Both the position numbers and the translations under genes were made by a program. This document shows positions 6,666 through 14,214 of a DNA stretch of 27,548 nucleotides, piece by piece. Below the pieces are notes generated by a model. The model did no database searches. It saw only the letters and a program-made list of their open reading frames with translations, and was not told the DNA's origin. Origin of the DNA: SIG440 sp045586925 (GTDB lineage: Bacteria > Bacillota > Clostridia > Monoglobales > Monoglobaceae); NCBI GenBank assembly GCA_045586925.1, contig JAZNBG010000038.1:1-27548 (forward strand), read 5' to 3'. The stretch's first letter is position 1. The number at the start of each line of letters is the position of its first letter.

Positions 6666-8719
6666 ACGTTTTCTTCCCTTCTCTTTTGTATCTTTTTAGC
6701 AATGGAAATATACTCTTTTTCTCTCTTTGAATAATTAAAGCTATCATATTTCAGACATTTATCCAAATGACGTAAAGCAGCACAAGCATATTCTGCTGCT
6801 GCATCAGGCAGACCCTCGTTGTCAAATCCAAAGCTATCACATAAAATTTCAACTGTATTTTTAACATTCACCGATGCTGAAATCAATATGGATTTAAGAG
6901 TAAAGTCCGACCTGTCATACAAATTTGCAGACATCACAGGGCTTGCCAGCCTTGCCGCCATATCCTGAAGTGTAACACCCACAAACCTTTTTTCATCGCG
7001 GTTGAACTTATGCTTTGCCGATATTAGTTCAAAAGCCGTTGAAATAACCGCATTTTCAAAAAGCTCTCTTTCTGCATCAGCCTTCCGTTCTGCAGCTATT
7101 TTTTCGGATTTTTCCTCTCTTTTGATATCTGTTATTTCCTTCAAAACTCTTTTTTCTTTTTTCCCGATAGTATCCTTGCGGTTAGACTTACGTTTCATAG
7201 GCAGAAGTTTTGACATTCCAACTATGTCAAAGTCTATATACTTTCGTTCGGCATCAACTGCGGCAACCTTTACCTTTACCTTGTCACCCACAGTAAAGGT
7301 ACGTTTTGTTTTCAGCCCTGACATTGCAATTCCGTTTTCGGTCATAATATAAACATCGTCTTCCAATGCTCTTGCCGGCACAAACCCCTCCACAGTATCA
7401 GGAAGCTCTACAAAAAAGCCTGATGACAATATGTGGGTGATAATCCCCTCATATCTCTCACCAATTTTATTTTGCATATATTCTGCCTTTTTTACAGACT
7501 TCCATTCAAGTTCTGCCTCTGCTGCGTTGATTTCGGTGACAGTAGCAGTAACTGCTGCACTGACGGCAACCTCAGCAAAATGTTTTCTGCGTTTTTCAGA
7601 CAGATTCCCTTTTAGACTTTCTTTTAAAACTCTGTGTACTGCCACGTCCGAATAACGTCTTATGGGCGATGTAAAATGGCAATAGGTATCAAATCCCAAT
7701 CCAAAGTGTCCCGCATTATTTTCGCTGTATTTTGCCTTTGCCATTGCCCTGAGCAACAGGTAACTTACAACCTCTTTCATATCTGTTCCTTCTACACTGC
7801 TGAGTACACGCTGAAAATCTTTTGGTTTCATATCGGTGCTGAATGGAAATTCAACCCCAAGCAGTGGCAGAATCTCGGCAAGCCGTTCCAAGCGCTGGTT
7901 ATCTGGACGCTGATGGACACGATACACGCAAGGCAGACCCTTTGATGTCAAATGCTTTGCCACGGTTACATTGCATATAAGCATAAATTCTTCGATAATG
8001 TTGTTTGAGATAGTAATAGGGTATCTTTCCACCATAACAGGCACACCCTTTGGGTCAAGAGTTATTTTTGATTCGTGAGTTTCGAACTCAATCGACCCAT
8101 CATTTATGCGTTTTTTGTTTAAAATACCTGCCAGCTTTTTCATCATTTGCAAGGTTGCGACAAGATGCTCGTACCTTTTGCATAATTCCTTATCTCCCTC
8201 AAGAATTTTCGTCACATTTGCATAGGTCATACGGGCGGCAGACTTAATAAAACTGTCACATATTTCATAGCTTTTTACCTTGCCCCGTGGGGTTATTTCC
8301 ATAAACACCGAAACTGTAAGCCTGACCTTGTTGGGTTTCAGGCTGCACAGCTCGTTTGAAAGTTCAAATGGCAACATAGGAATGACCGTATCAATAAGAT
8401 ATACGCTTGTACCACGAGCAAATGCCGCACGGTCAAGAGGAGAATTTTCGGTTAGATAATGAGTTACGTCAGCAATGTGCACGCCAAGACAGTAATTACC
8501 GTTTTCAAGAATGTCTAAGGATACCGCATCATCAAAATCCTTGGCATCATCACCGTCTATGGTGAAAATCAGCTTGTCGGTTAAATCCTTTCGCCCCGAC
8601 AAATCATCAGTTCTTACATCTGCGGGCATTTTTTCTGCCTGACGAACCGCTCCCGGCGGAAACTGAGGCATTATATGATATGCACTTAAAATATCAATAA
8701 ATTTCATAAACAACAGCAA
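6662..8719 (-). CDS. rnr: RNase R-like RNB exoribonuclease, N-terminally short with C-terminal extension
   Basis: RNB-family 3'-to-5' exoribonuclease of 685 residues. The catalytic Asp cluster IDGDDAKDFDDA lies at 54-65, the RNB signature HFTSPIRRYSD is present, and an S1 domain (about 420-500) follows. Unlike normal RNase R (about 700-800 residues), the protein starts just before the RNB domain and lacks the N-terminal helix-turn-helix and two cold-shock domains. Only about 75 nt separate it from the secG terminator, so these domains are absent here. After S1 comes a Lys/Arg/Glu-rich linker and a helical segment of about 183 residues that I do not recognise. The start is uncertain: TTG at 8719 or ATG at 8707, and the GGAGGG site (8746-8741) is too far from either. 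The substrate is inferred to be structured RNA. Confidence 0.88.
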   Translation of the reverse strand: MLLFMKFIDILSAYHIMPQFPPGAVRQAEKMPADVRTDDLSGRKDLTDKLIFTIDGDDAKDFDDAVSLDILENGNYCLGVHIADVTHYLTENSPLDRAAFARGTSVYLIDTVIPMLPFELSNELCSLKPNKVRLTVSVFMEITPRGKVKSYEICDSFIKSAARMTYANVTKILEGDKELCKRYEHLVATLQMMKKLAGILNKKRINDGSIEFETHESKITLDPKGVPVMVERYPITISNNIIEEFMLICNVTVAKHLTSKGLPCVYRVHQRPDNQRLERLAEILPLLGVEFPFSTDMKPKDFQRVLSSVEGTDMKEVVSYLLLRAMAKAKYSENNAGHFGLGFDTYCHFTSPIRRYSDVAVHRVLKESLKGNLSEKRRKHFAEVAVSAAVTATVTEINAAEAELEWKSVKKAEYMQNKIGERYEGIITHILSSGFFVELPDTVEGFVPARALEDDVYIMTENGIAMSGLKTKRTFTVGDKVKVKVAAVDAERKYIDFDIVGMSKLLPMKRKSNRKDTIGKKEKRVLKEITDIKREEKSEKIAAERKADAERELFENAVISTAFELISAKHKFNRDEKRFVGVTLQDMAARLASPVMSANLYDRSDFTLKSILISASVNVKNTVEILCDSFGFDNEGLPDAAAEYACAALRHLDKCLKYDSFNYSKREKEYISIAKKIQKRREENV

Positions 8720-8789
8720 CCATATATAAAGTTGCCTCTTCCCTCCTTTTTCCTTAGTGTGCCCCGCAAATAATCATTATATTTATATG

Positions 8790-8826
8790 ATACAAAAACC
8801 GCTCCACTATATGTTGGAGCGGTTTG
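8790..8826 (-). terminator. Terminator after secG
   Basis: On the minus strand AAACCGCTCCA (8825-8815) pairs with TGGAGCGGTTT (8806-8796) around an 8-nt loop, followed by TTTTTGT. It ends the ftsZ-secG transcript before the RNase R-like gene. A TATAAT (8781-8776) just downstream might be the -10 of that gene, but no good -35 accompanies it. Confidence 0.8.
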
Positions 8827-8845
8827 TATATCAATTAGTTATTGA

Positions 8846-9145
8846 TTATTCAGCGGTTGTTTCAGTCTGCTGTACAGCGTTATCTACAACAGGAGCTTCT
8901 GCTTCATTGTCACGTGTTGAATATACAGCAAGAACGATTGAGCTTATAACAAAGAGAGCTGCAACTACTGCTGTAACCTTTTTGAGAACTCCGTCAATTG
9001 TTCTGCCTTTGTTCTTACCAAAGAAGGTTTCAGCACCACCAGCAATAGCGCCTGAAAGACCCTGCTGCTTGCCGTGCTGCATAAGAACTGTACCAATAAG
9101 AACAATAGCAATAATAACATGAATAATAATCAAAGCTGTTTGCAT
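8846..9145 (-). CDS. secG: Preprotein translocase subunit SecG
   Basis: Small membrane subunit of the SecYEG channel, 99 residues. Two hydrophobic helices (about 3-22 and 56-75) flank the conserved cytoplasmic loop, with LMQHGKQQGLSGAIAGG and then TFFGKNKGR. The C-terminal tail is acidic and Thr/Gln-rich, a little longer than in the typical 75-80 residue SecG of Firmicutes. ATG at 9145 follows AGGAGG. It is 48 nt downstream of ftsZ with no terminator between, so it is probably cotranscribed. secG-rnr is a common order in Firmicutes; here rnr follows after a terminator and smpB is not seen. Confidence 0.92.
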   Translation of the reverse strand: MQTALIIIHVIIAIVLIGTVLMQHGKQQGLSGAIAGGAETFFGKNKGRTIDGVLKKVTAVVAALFVISSIVLAVYSTRDNEAEAPVVDNAVQQTETTAE

Positions 9146-9193
9146 TTTTAATTTCCTCCTAAATGCCTGTGTTAATTAATAAATATATCAAAC

Positions 9194-10414
9194 TTAGTCC
9201 TGATTTTTGCGCAGGAAAACCGGAACATCAATTCCGTCGTCCTCGCTTGCTTTGTTTGCTTTTGTATAGAAATTTGTTTTTTCTTCAGGTGTTGAAAATA
9301 CAGGAGCTGCAGGCTCATCATCAAATACAGCCTCTGCCTTTTTCTCGCCGATTTCCTCCATCATTGATTCGAAAATTCCTTTTGCAGTTGCGTCTGCAAA
9401 CGGAGAGGCATCTTCCTTTGCTTCGCTTTCGGCTTTAGCCTTTACGGGCGCAGAACCATTTGTACCGTTAAAGCCTGTAGCAATAACAGTAACCTGCAAT
9501 TCATCGCCAAGTGATTCATCAATGATTGCACCAAGAATGATGTTTGCATCATCGTCTGCCGCCTCGGTTATCAGCTGAGAAGCTGTCTGGATTTCAAGAA
9601 TACCCAGATTGCTGCCACCGGTAACATTAAGGATAACACCCTTGGCACCCTTAATTGATGTTTCAAGCAACGGACTGTTTATAGCCTTTGCCGCCGCATC
9701 ATGAGCGCGGTTTTCGCCGGTAGCCTTGCCAATACCCATATGTGCATAACCTGTGTTTTTCATAATAGTTTTAACGTCAGCAAAGTCCAGACTGATAAGA
9801 CCGGGTCTTGAAATCAAATCAGATATACCCTGTACACCCTGTCTAAGAACATCGTCTGCCGCCTTGAAGGAATCTGTCAATGTTGTTTTTGTCTCCGCAA
9901 TTTCAAGGAGCTTGTCATTGGGGATAACAACCAATGTATCAACCGAATCTTTAAGGTTTTCAATTCCTGCAACTGCATTCTTTGCACGTATAGCGCCTTC
10001 AAACCAGAAAGGCTTTGTAACAATACCTACTGTAAGTATACCCAACTCTCTTGCAATTTCTGCAACAACAGGAGCCGCACCGGTACCGGTACCGCCGCCC
10101 ATACCTGCAGTAACAAACACCATATCTGCATCCTGAATGGCAAGAGCAATTTCGTCACGGCTTTCTTCTGCCGCCTTTGCGCCAACCTCAGGAACTGCAC
10201 CTGCGCCAAGACCTTTGGTAAGCTTTGCACCAATCTGAATTTTCTGAGTCGCCTTAGAAAGTGTCAGATCCTGCTTATCTGTATTCACTGCGATAAATTC
10301 CACACACTGAACTTGTGCTTCAATCATTCTGTTTACAGCGTTGTTTCCGCCGCCGCCAACACCAACAACTTTTATTTTAGCTGGGCCTGCTGTTTCAGTA
10401 TCAAACTCAAACAA
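9194..10414 (-). CDS. ftsZ: Cell division GTPase FtsZ
   Basis: Tubulin-like GTPase that polymerises into the Z ring, 406 residues. The nucleotide site is seen in GVGGGGNNAVNRM (18-30) and the tubulin signature GGGTGTGAAP (107-116). The synergy (T7) loop reads ISLDFADVKTIM: Ser207 stands where most FtsZ have Asn, while Asp209 and Asp212 are kept. A variable linker (about 320-390) precedes the conserved tail VPVFLRKNQD, which binds FtsA, SepF or similar tethers. The start is TTG at 10414, decided by AGGAGGA six nt upstream. The gene has a dedicated promoter at 10577-10605 and about 155 nt of leader. ftsA is not next to it. Confidence 0.97.
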   Translation of the reverse strand: MFEFDTETAGPAKIKVVGVGGGGNNAVNRMIEAQVQCVEFIAVNTDKQDLTLSKATQKIQIGAKLTKGLGAGAVPEVGAKAAEESRDEIALAIQDADMVFVTAGMGGGTGTGAAPVVAEIARELGILTVGIVTKPFWFEGAIRAKNAVAGIENLKDSVDTLVVIPNDKLLEIAETKTTLTDSFKAADDVLRQGVQGISDLISRPGLISLDFADVKTIMKNTGYAHMGIGKATGENRAHDAAAKAINSPLLETSIKGAKGVILNVTGGSNLGILEIQTASQLITEAADDDANIILGAIIDESLGDELQVTVIATGFNGTNGSAPVKAKAESEAKEDASPFADATAKGIFESMMEEIGEKKAEAVFDDEPAAPVFSTPEEKTNFYTKANKASEDDGIDVPVFLRKNQD

Positions 10415-10570
10415 AATAATTCCTCCTATCCTTAATAGAGCTCGTCCGTAAAATGGCTGAACAATTATTTGTCAACGGTCAAAATAGTCAATGTCTGCCG
10501 CTCTTTTATATTCTGATTTATATGTAAAAATCTACTTTGCCCCCAAAAAGGGGATACTTCTCCACATATA
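10415..10570 (-). promoter_or_regulatory. Leader of ftsZ with 5' hairpin and three TTGAC direct repeats
   Basis: Between promoter and start codon the minus strand carries CCCC-TTTTT-GGGG (10553-10541), a hairpin very near the predicted 5' end, and three direct copies of TTGAC (10491-10487, 10482-10478, 10475-10471) within 21 nt. The hairpin could protect the messenger 5' end; the repeats could be a protein site or chance. No open reading frame is visible. Confidence 0.4.
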
Positions 10571-10576
10571 CATTTT

Positions 10577-10605
10577 ATTTTAGCATTTAATTTTAATTCT
10601 GTCAA
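10577..10605 (-). promoter_or_regulatory. Dedicated ftsZ promoter
   Basis: On the minus strand TTGACA (10605-10600), a 17-nt spacer and TAAAAT (10582-10577). It lies in the gap after sbp, where no clear terminator is seen, so ftsZ probably receives both read-through from the dcw transcript and this strong local input. Confidence 0.85.
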
Positions 10606-10689
10606 GAGAAAAACACTTTATTTTCAAAGGTTTCGTAAAAAATCAAAACACTACTCTTCGCTTTTATCGTGCTTTTCAGACTTTTCTGC

Positions 10690-11103
10690 TTAATTTTTTT
10701 CTTCCATCTGCTCGGATTCCGCCGCCTTAAGTGCAAGGCGGGCAATACGTTCCTTTTCTCTTGCTCTGCGTTCAAAATAAATATCGGCTGTAATTCTGCG
10801 TATTGATGCCACGTTGTTAAATATTCTTACGCCAAAAACGATAATTGCCGCAAAATAAAGGTTGATACCCAAAAGGTCGCCCATATAAGTAAGCAGCATT
10901 GCAAGAATTGCATTTGAAACAAGACCCATCATAAACACATTAAGATTAAATTTTTTGTTAAGGTTGGCAAGAAGTGCCCCAAACACCGAATCAAGTGCCG
11001 CAACAATAGCAACCGCCACATAGATAAGTGCCGCCGAGCTAAGGTTGTACGGAATTATCAGTCCCATCAAAACACCCAAAATTCCTGCTGCAATATAAAT
11101 CAT
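10690..11103 (-). CDS. sbp: Small basic protein Sbp (DUF1290)
   Basis: Membrane protein of 137 residues with four hydrophobic segments (about 1-20, 26-45, 55-75, 80-100) and a charged C-terminal tail rich in Arg, Lys and Glu. The opening IYIAAGILGVLMG and the central ALDSVFGALLA match the DUF1290/Sbp family found in dcw clusters of Bacillus and Clostridia. Its molecular function is not established. The start codon overlaps the stop of the DUF881 gene by one base (TAATG), with GGAGGTG ahead, so it is translationally coupled. Confidence 0.88.
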   Translation of the reverse strand: MIYIAAGILGVLMGLIIPYNLSSAALIYVAVAIVAALDSVFGALLANLNKKFNLNVFMMGLVSNAILAMLLTYMGDLLGINLYFAAIIVFGVRIFNNVASIRRITADIYFERRAREKERIARLALKAAESEQMEEKN

Positions 11104-11852
11104 TATTCGGTCACCTCCGGCTCAACAGGCTGTGCATACTTAAACGTTCCTGCACCTGTATATTTTTTTACAAAAAGCTTATTGCTCTTTTTTATGGTAA
11201 CATCAATTCCATAAAAGCCTGCTTCGTCAATAGCTCCGCCGGGCATCCTTAATGCATTTTCTAATGTATCAGGGTTGCCTATTGCCTTGATTTCAAATGG
11301 TGCTGCAAGTTTTGTATTGTTAATGCTTACCGTAGGGCCCGCACAACGTATCTCACTGGTTGCCAAAATTCTTTCGTCATTTATCGAAAGTGCCTCAGCA
11401 CCTGATGCACGCAATTCATTTAATATTGTAAGCAAATAGGTATCGTGTACTATTCCGTAACCATCATTGTACAAAACAGAATTGGGGTTTTGTACTGCAC
11501 CATCTTTAATTGTAACTATAATTCCGCTTCCCTCAACATCGGTTAGCCCTGCAATTGTTTCGGCACGCTTAAGCTCGTCCCGCAGTATCTTTGTAGCACC
11601 ACCGCTTTCAGACACCTGTTCTCTGTACTTCGCAAGGTCGTTCTGCAGTTGCACAATCTGCTGCAGCAAATCCTCGTTCTTTTCCATCTCAGTTTTTAAA
11701 TCGGTCTGCAGGGTTTCAACTCGGTTTGAAATCTGACCTGCAACAGCATTGGTTTTTCTTACGCCTTTAATCTGCCAGGTTATAGCAAACACTACAATAA
11801 AAACCATTACCGCCATTGATATCTGGAATTTTTGCTTTTTGTTAATCCTCAT
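11103..11852 (-). CDS. DUF881 family protein (YlxW/YlxX-like)
   Basis: Protein of about 249 residues with an N-terminal membrane helix (about 10-30), a coiled coil (about 40-95, rich in Glu, Leu and Gln), and then the extracytoplasmic DUF881 domain with LTDVEGSGIIVTIKDG, the NDGYGIVHD region, NELRASGAEALSINDERI and the ending APFEIKAIGNP. B. subtilis has two such genes between divIB and sbp; only one is present here. The function is not established, though its place suggests a division role. The start is uncertain: the ATG at 11864 directly abuts AGAAGG, so I prefer the ATG at 11852, 12 nt downstream of that site. Confidence 0.85.
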   Translation of the reverse strand: MRINKKQKFQISMAVMVFIVVFAITWQIKGVRKTNAVAGQISNRVETLQTDLKTEMEKNEDLLQQIVQLQNDLAKYREQVSESGGATKILRDELKRAETIAGLTDVEGSGIIVTIKDGAVQNPNSVLYNDGYGIVHDTYLLTILNELRASGAEALSINDERILATSEIRCAGPTVSINNTKLAAPFEIKAIGNPDTLENALRMPGGAIDEAGFYGIDVTIKKSNKLFVKKYTGAGTFKYAQPVEPEVTE

Positions 11853-11870
11853 TTTATTTTGCATCCTTCT

Positions 11871-12824
11871 TTATTGATTTTCTGTGTTTTCTTCTTTTTC
11901 AGCGACCTTATTCTCATCCTCCGGTGTTTTTTCCGCAGTTTCTTCCTCATTATTTTCTGCATCTGGTTGAACAGCTTCCGCTTTATCCTGCGGAGTTTCA
12001 CGGGGACCTACATAAAGCTTGTCACCACGATAGTCAAACAGAGCCTTTTCATATTCTGATATGTTTTCAGCAATAACCTTTTTGCTGAATTTCAGCTTGT
12101 ACTCCATGTTGTCATAACTGCCCAAAAGCATATACAACCGATTTTCGTAGTCCAACTGCAAATCGGACAAATCAGCAAAATTAATATAATTTATTTTGTC
12201 AAGCATCTCAAGGTCAGAAAGAATTTTCATACATTCAAACAACTTACCCGCCCTTGCATCACCTTCGGCAGTAATACTTTCACCAGGCACAGTCGATGCA
12301 ATTTCAACACCTTCAATCTTTGCAATCGCAGGGGCTTCGCTTGTTTCCTCTCCTGATAGAACCTTTATAATCTTTCCTTGCAAATCAATCATAAGAAAAC
12401 GAGATTCGTGCTCGGTATACGCCACAGGCTTTGCCTCTTTGACCATAATTTTAATCTTATCAGGAAAAACTCTGCGCACATTAACATCTGCAATCTCAGG
12501 GTTATCCGCAAGTCGTTTTTTTATGGCACGAATATTAGTTATAAAAATATTATTACCACTTTGAACCTGTGCAAGTTCCAGTATTTCCTCCTCGGTCATC
12601 GCCTGTTGACCAACAGTGTATACGGTTTTTACATTAAAGAACGGTGCTTTTAGTACAGCCACAATCATTCCAATGCACACAAGCAAAAATACAAAAACCG
12701 TCATGCGTCGCCTTATACGATTTTTACGTTTCTTTTTCAGCATAGTGCGCTTGATACGTTCTTTATCTTCAATCGTTTCTGCACTTTCAACTTTGGTCTT
12801 TTTTGACTTTTTTACAACCTTCAC
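11871..12824 (-). CDS. ftsQ: Cell division protein FtsQ/DivIB
   Basis: Bitopic division protein of 317 residues. A very basic cytoplasmic N-terminus (1-45) precedes one membrane helix (about 44-62), a POTRA domain (about 68-140, FNVKTVYTVG to VRRVFPDKIKIMVKEAKPVAY) and the beta/FtsQ region. The C-terminal tail of about 50 residues is Glu-rich and looks disordered. FtsQ/DivIB links FtsL and its partner to the septal synthase FtsW-PBP. The start is GTG at 12824, behind AGGAGAG. It follows murA with a 62-nt gap containing a small hairpin. Confidence 0.9.
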   Translation of the reverse strand: MKVVKKSKKTKVESAETIEDKERIKRTMLKKKRKNRIRRRMTVFVFLLVCIGMIVAVLKAPFFNVKTVYTVGQQAMTEEEILELAQVQSGNNIFITNIRAIKKRLADNPEIADVNVRRVFPDKIKIMVKEAKPVAYTEHESRFLMIDLQGKIIKVLSGEETSEAPAIAKIEGVEIASTVPGESITAEGDARAGKLFECMKILSDLEMLDKINYINFADLSDLQLDYENRLYMLLGSYDNMEYKLKFSKKVIAENISEYEKALFDYRGDKLYVGPRETPQDKAEAVQPDAENNEEETAEKTPEDENKVAEKEENTENQ

Positions 12825-12861
12825 CGTATACTCTCCTTTCCCACAACTTGTCCATATACGT

Positions 12862-12881
12862 TGCTATGCATAAGCATAGCA
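12862..12881 (-). other. Intercistronic hairpin between murA and ftsQ
   Basis: TGCTATGC pairs exactly with GCATAGCA around a 4-nt loop, 5 nt after the murA stop codon. No T-run follows on the minus strand, so it is not a convincing terminator and may act as a processing or stabilising element. Confidence 0.45.
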
Positions 12882-12886
12882 GTATC

Positions 12887-14137
12887 TTATTTTCGTTTAA
12901 TGGATGCACCCAATGCCGAAAACACATCCTCAATGTGTTCATACCCACGGTCAATGTGGTGTATCCCTGAAATTTCGGTATCACCAATCGCCGACAACCC
13001 TGCAATCACCAGTGCAGCGCCGCCACGCAAATCTCCCGCACATATTTTTGCTCCCTGAATATAATTGTTCCCCGTAACCGCTGCAAGACGTCCGTCTACA
13101 ATTATGTCTGCTCCCATCTTTATAAGCTCCGGCACGTGCTTGTATCTGCTTTCAAAAATATTCTCCACAAAAACCGTTGTACCCTCAGCCGTGGCAAGAG
13201 CCGACATAAACAAAGCCTGAGCATCTGTAGGAAACCCGGGATATGGCGATGTCATAATCTTGCCCAAACCCCTTGGCCTTTCAGAACACTGAATACGTAC
13301 ATAGTCTTTTCCTGTGCTGATATCGCATCCCGAATCCCTGAGCATAGAAAGAATAAGCCTTATATGCTCTGCATTAATATTTTTAAGAACAACATCTCCG
13401 CCGCAGCAAGCAACCGCACAGGCGCAAGTAGCCGCAAAAATTCTGTCGGAAATTATATTATACTCTACTTTTTGTAATTTTTCAACACCTATTATGCGAA
13501 TTATTTCAGAACCTGCCCCGGAAATTTTTGCCCCCATTGCATTAAGGAAGTTTTGCAGGTCAACAATTTCAGGTTCACGTGCCGCATTGGTGATTACTGT
13601 TTCGCCCTTTGAAATCGCCGTCAGCAGCATAATATTTTCGGTTGCTCCCACGCTTGGAAACAAAAGATTTATGGCCGTAGGAGATATTTTATCTAACTTG
13701 CAATAAATATTTCCGCCGATTTCCTCAATAGTTACACCAAGCTGTCTGAACGCTTTAACGTGCAAATCAATAGGCCGAAGTCCTATGGCGCATCCGCCCG
13801 GATAGGAAATAACCGCTCTCTTTGTCCGTGCAAGTAATGGGCCTAAAAACAGCACCGATGACCGCATACTGCACATAAGTTCGTTTGAAATCTCATACTT
13901 TTGTATATTTTCGGTATTAACCATTGCCGTGTGGTCACAATATTCGGCTCTGCCTCCAAGCTGTCTTATAATTTCAAGAGCTGCCGTTGTATCTGCCAGT
14001 TCCGGACAGTTATGTATAATTGATTTATCCTCGTTTAAAATAGTTGCGGCAAGAATTGGCAGGACTGCATTTTTTGAGCCCTGAACTTCAACCTCGCCGC
14101 TCAGTTTTTTCCCTCCGCAAATTAAAAGTCTGCTCAC
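12887..14137 (-). CDS. murA: UDP-N-acetylglucosamine 1-carboxyvinyltransferase MurA
   Basis: First committed enzyme of peptidoglycan synthesis: it transfers enolpyruvate from PEP to UDP-GlcNAc. At 416 residues it has the usual length. KNAVLPILAATIL (22-34) holds the conserved Lys22-Asn23 pair, and the catalytic loop reads SYPGGCAIGLRPIDLH with Cys116 in the place of E. coli Cys115, so fosfomycin sensitivity would be expected. The C-terminal GYEHIEDVFSALGA is typical. The start is GTG at 14137 after GGAGGTG. In the cluster it sits between murG and ftsQ, where Bacillus has murB. Confidence 0.96.
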   Translation of the reverse strand: MSRLLICGGKKLSGEVEVQGSKNAVLPILAATILNEDKSIIHNCPELADTTAALEIIRQLGGRAEYCDHTAMVNTENIQKYEISNELMCSMRSSVLFLGPLLARTKRAVISYPGGCAIGLRPIDLHVKAFRQLGVTIEEIGGNIYCKLDKISPTAINLLFPSVGATENIMLLTAISKGETVITNAAREPEIVDLQNFLNAMGAKISGAGSEIIRIIGVEKLQKVEYNIISDRIFAATCACAVACCGGDVVLKNINAEHIRLILSMLRDSGCDISTGKDYVRIQCSERPRGLGKIMTSPYPGFPTDAQALFMSALATAEGTTVFVENIFESRYKHVPELIKMGADIIVDGRLAAVTGNNYIQGAKICAGDLRGGAALVIAGLSAIGDTEISGIHHIDRGYEHIEDVFSALGASIKRK

Positions 14138-14214
14138 CGTAACACCTCCGGATAGAATTCAGTCTGTTTACCTACATACTATGTAATTCCCGAAACTGGT
14201 GTTACATCAATTTG

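Noticed and set aside
7002..7352. Plus-strand frame of 116 codons opposite the RNase R-like gene
   Set aside because: Antisense shadow of a well-supported coding gene; Ser/Phe-rich composition and no ribosome site.
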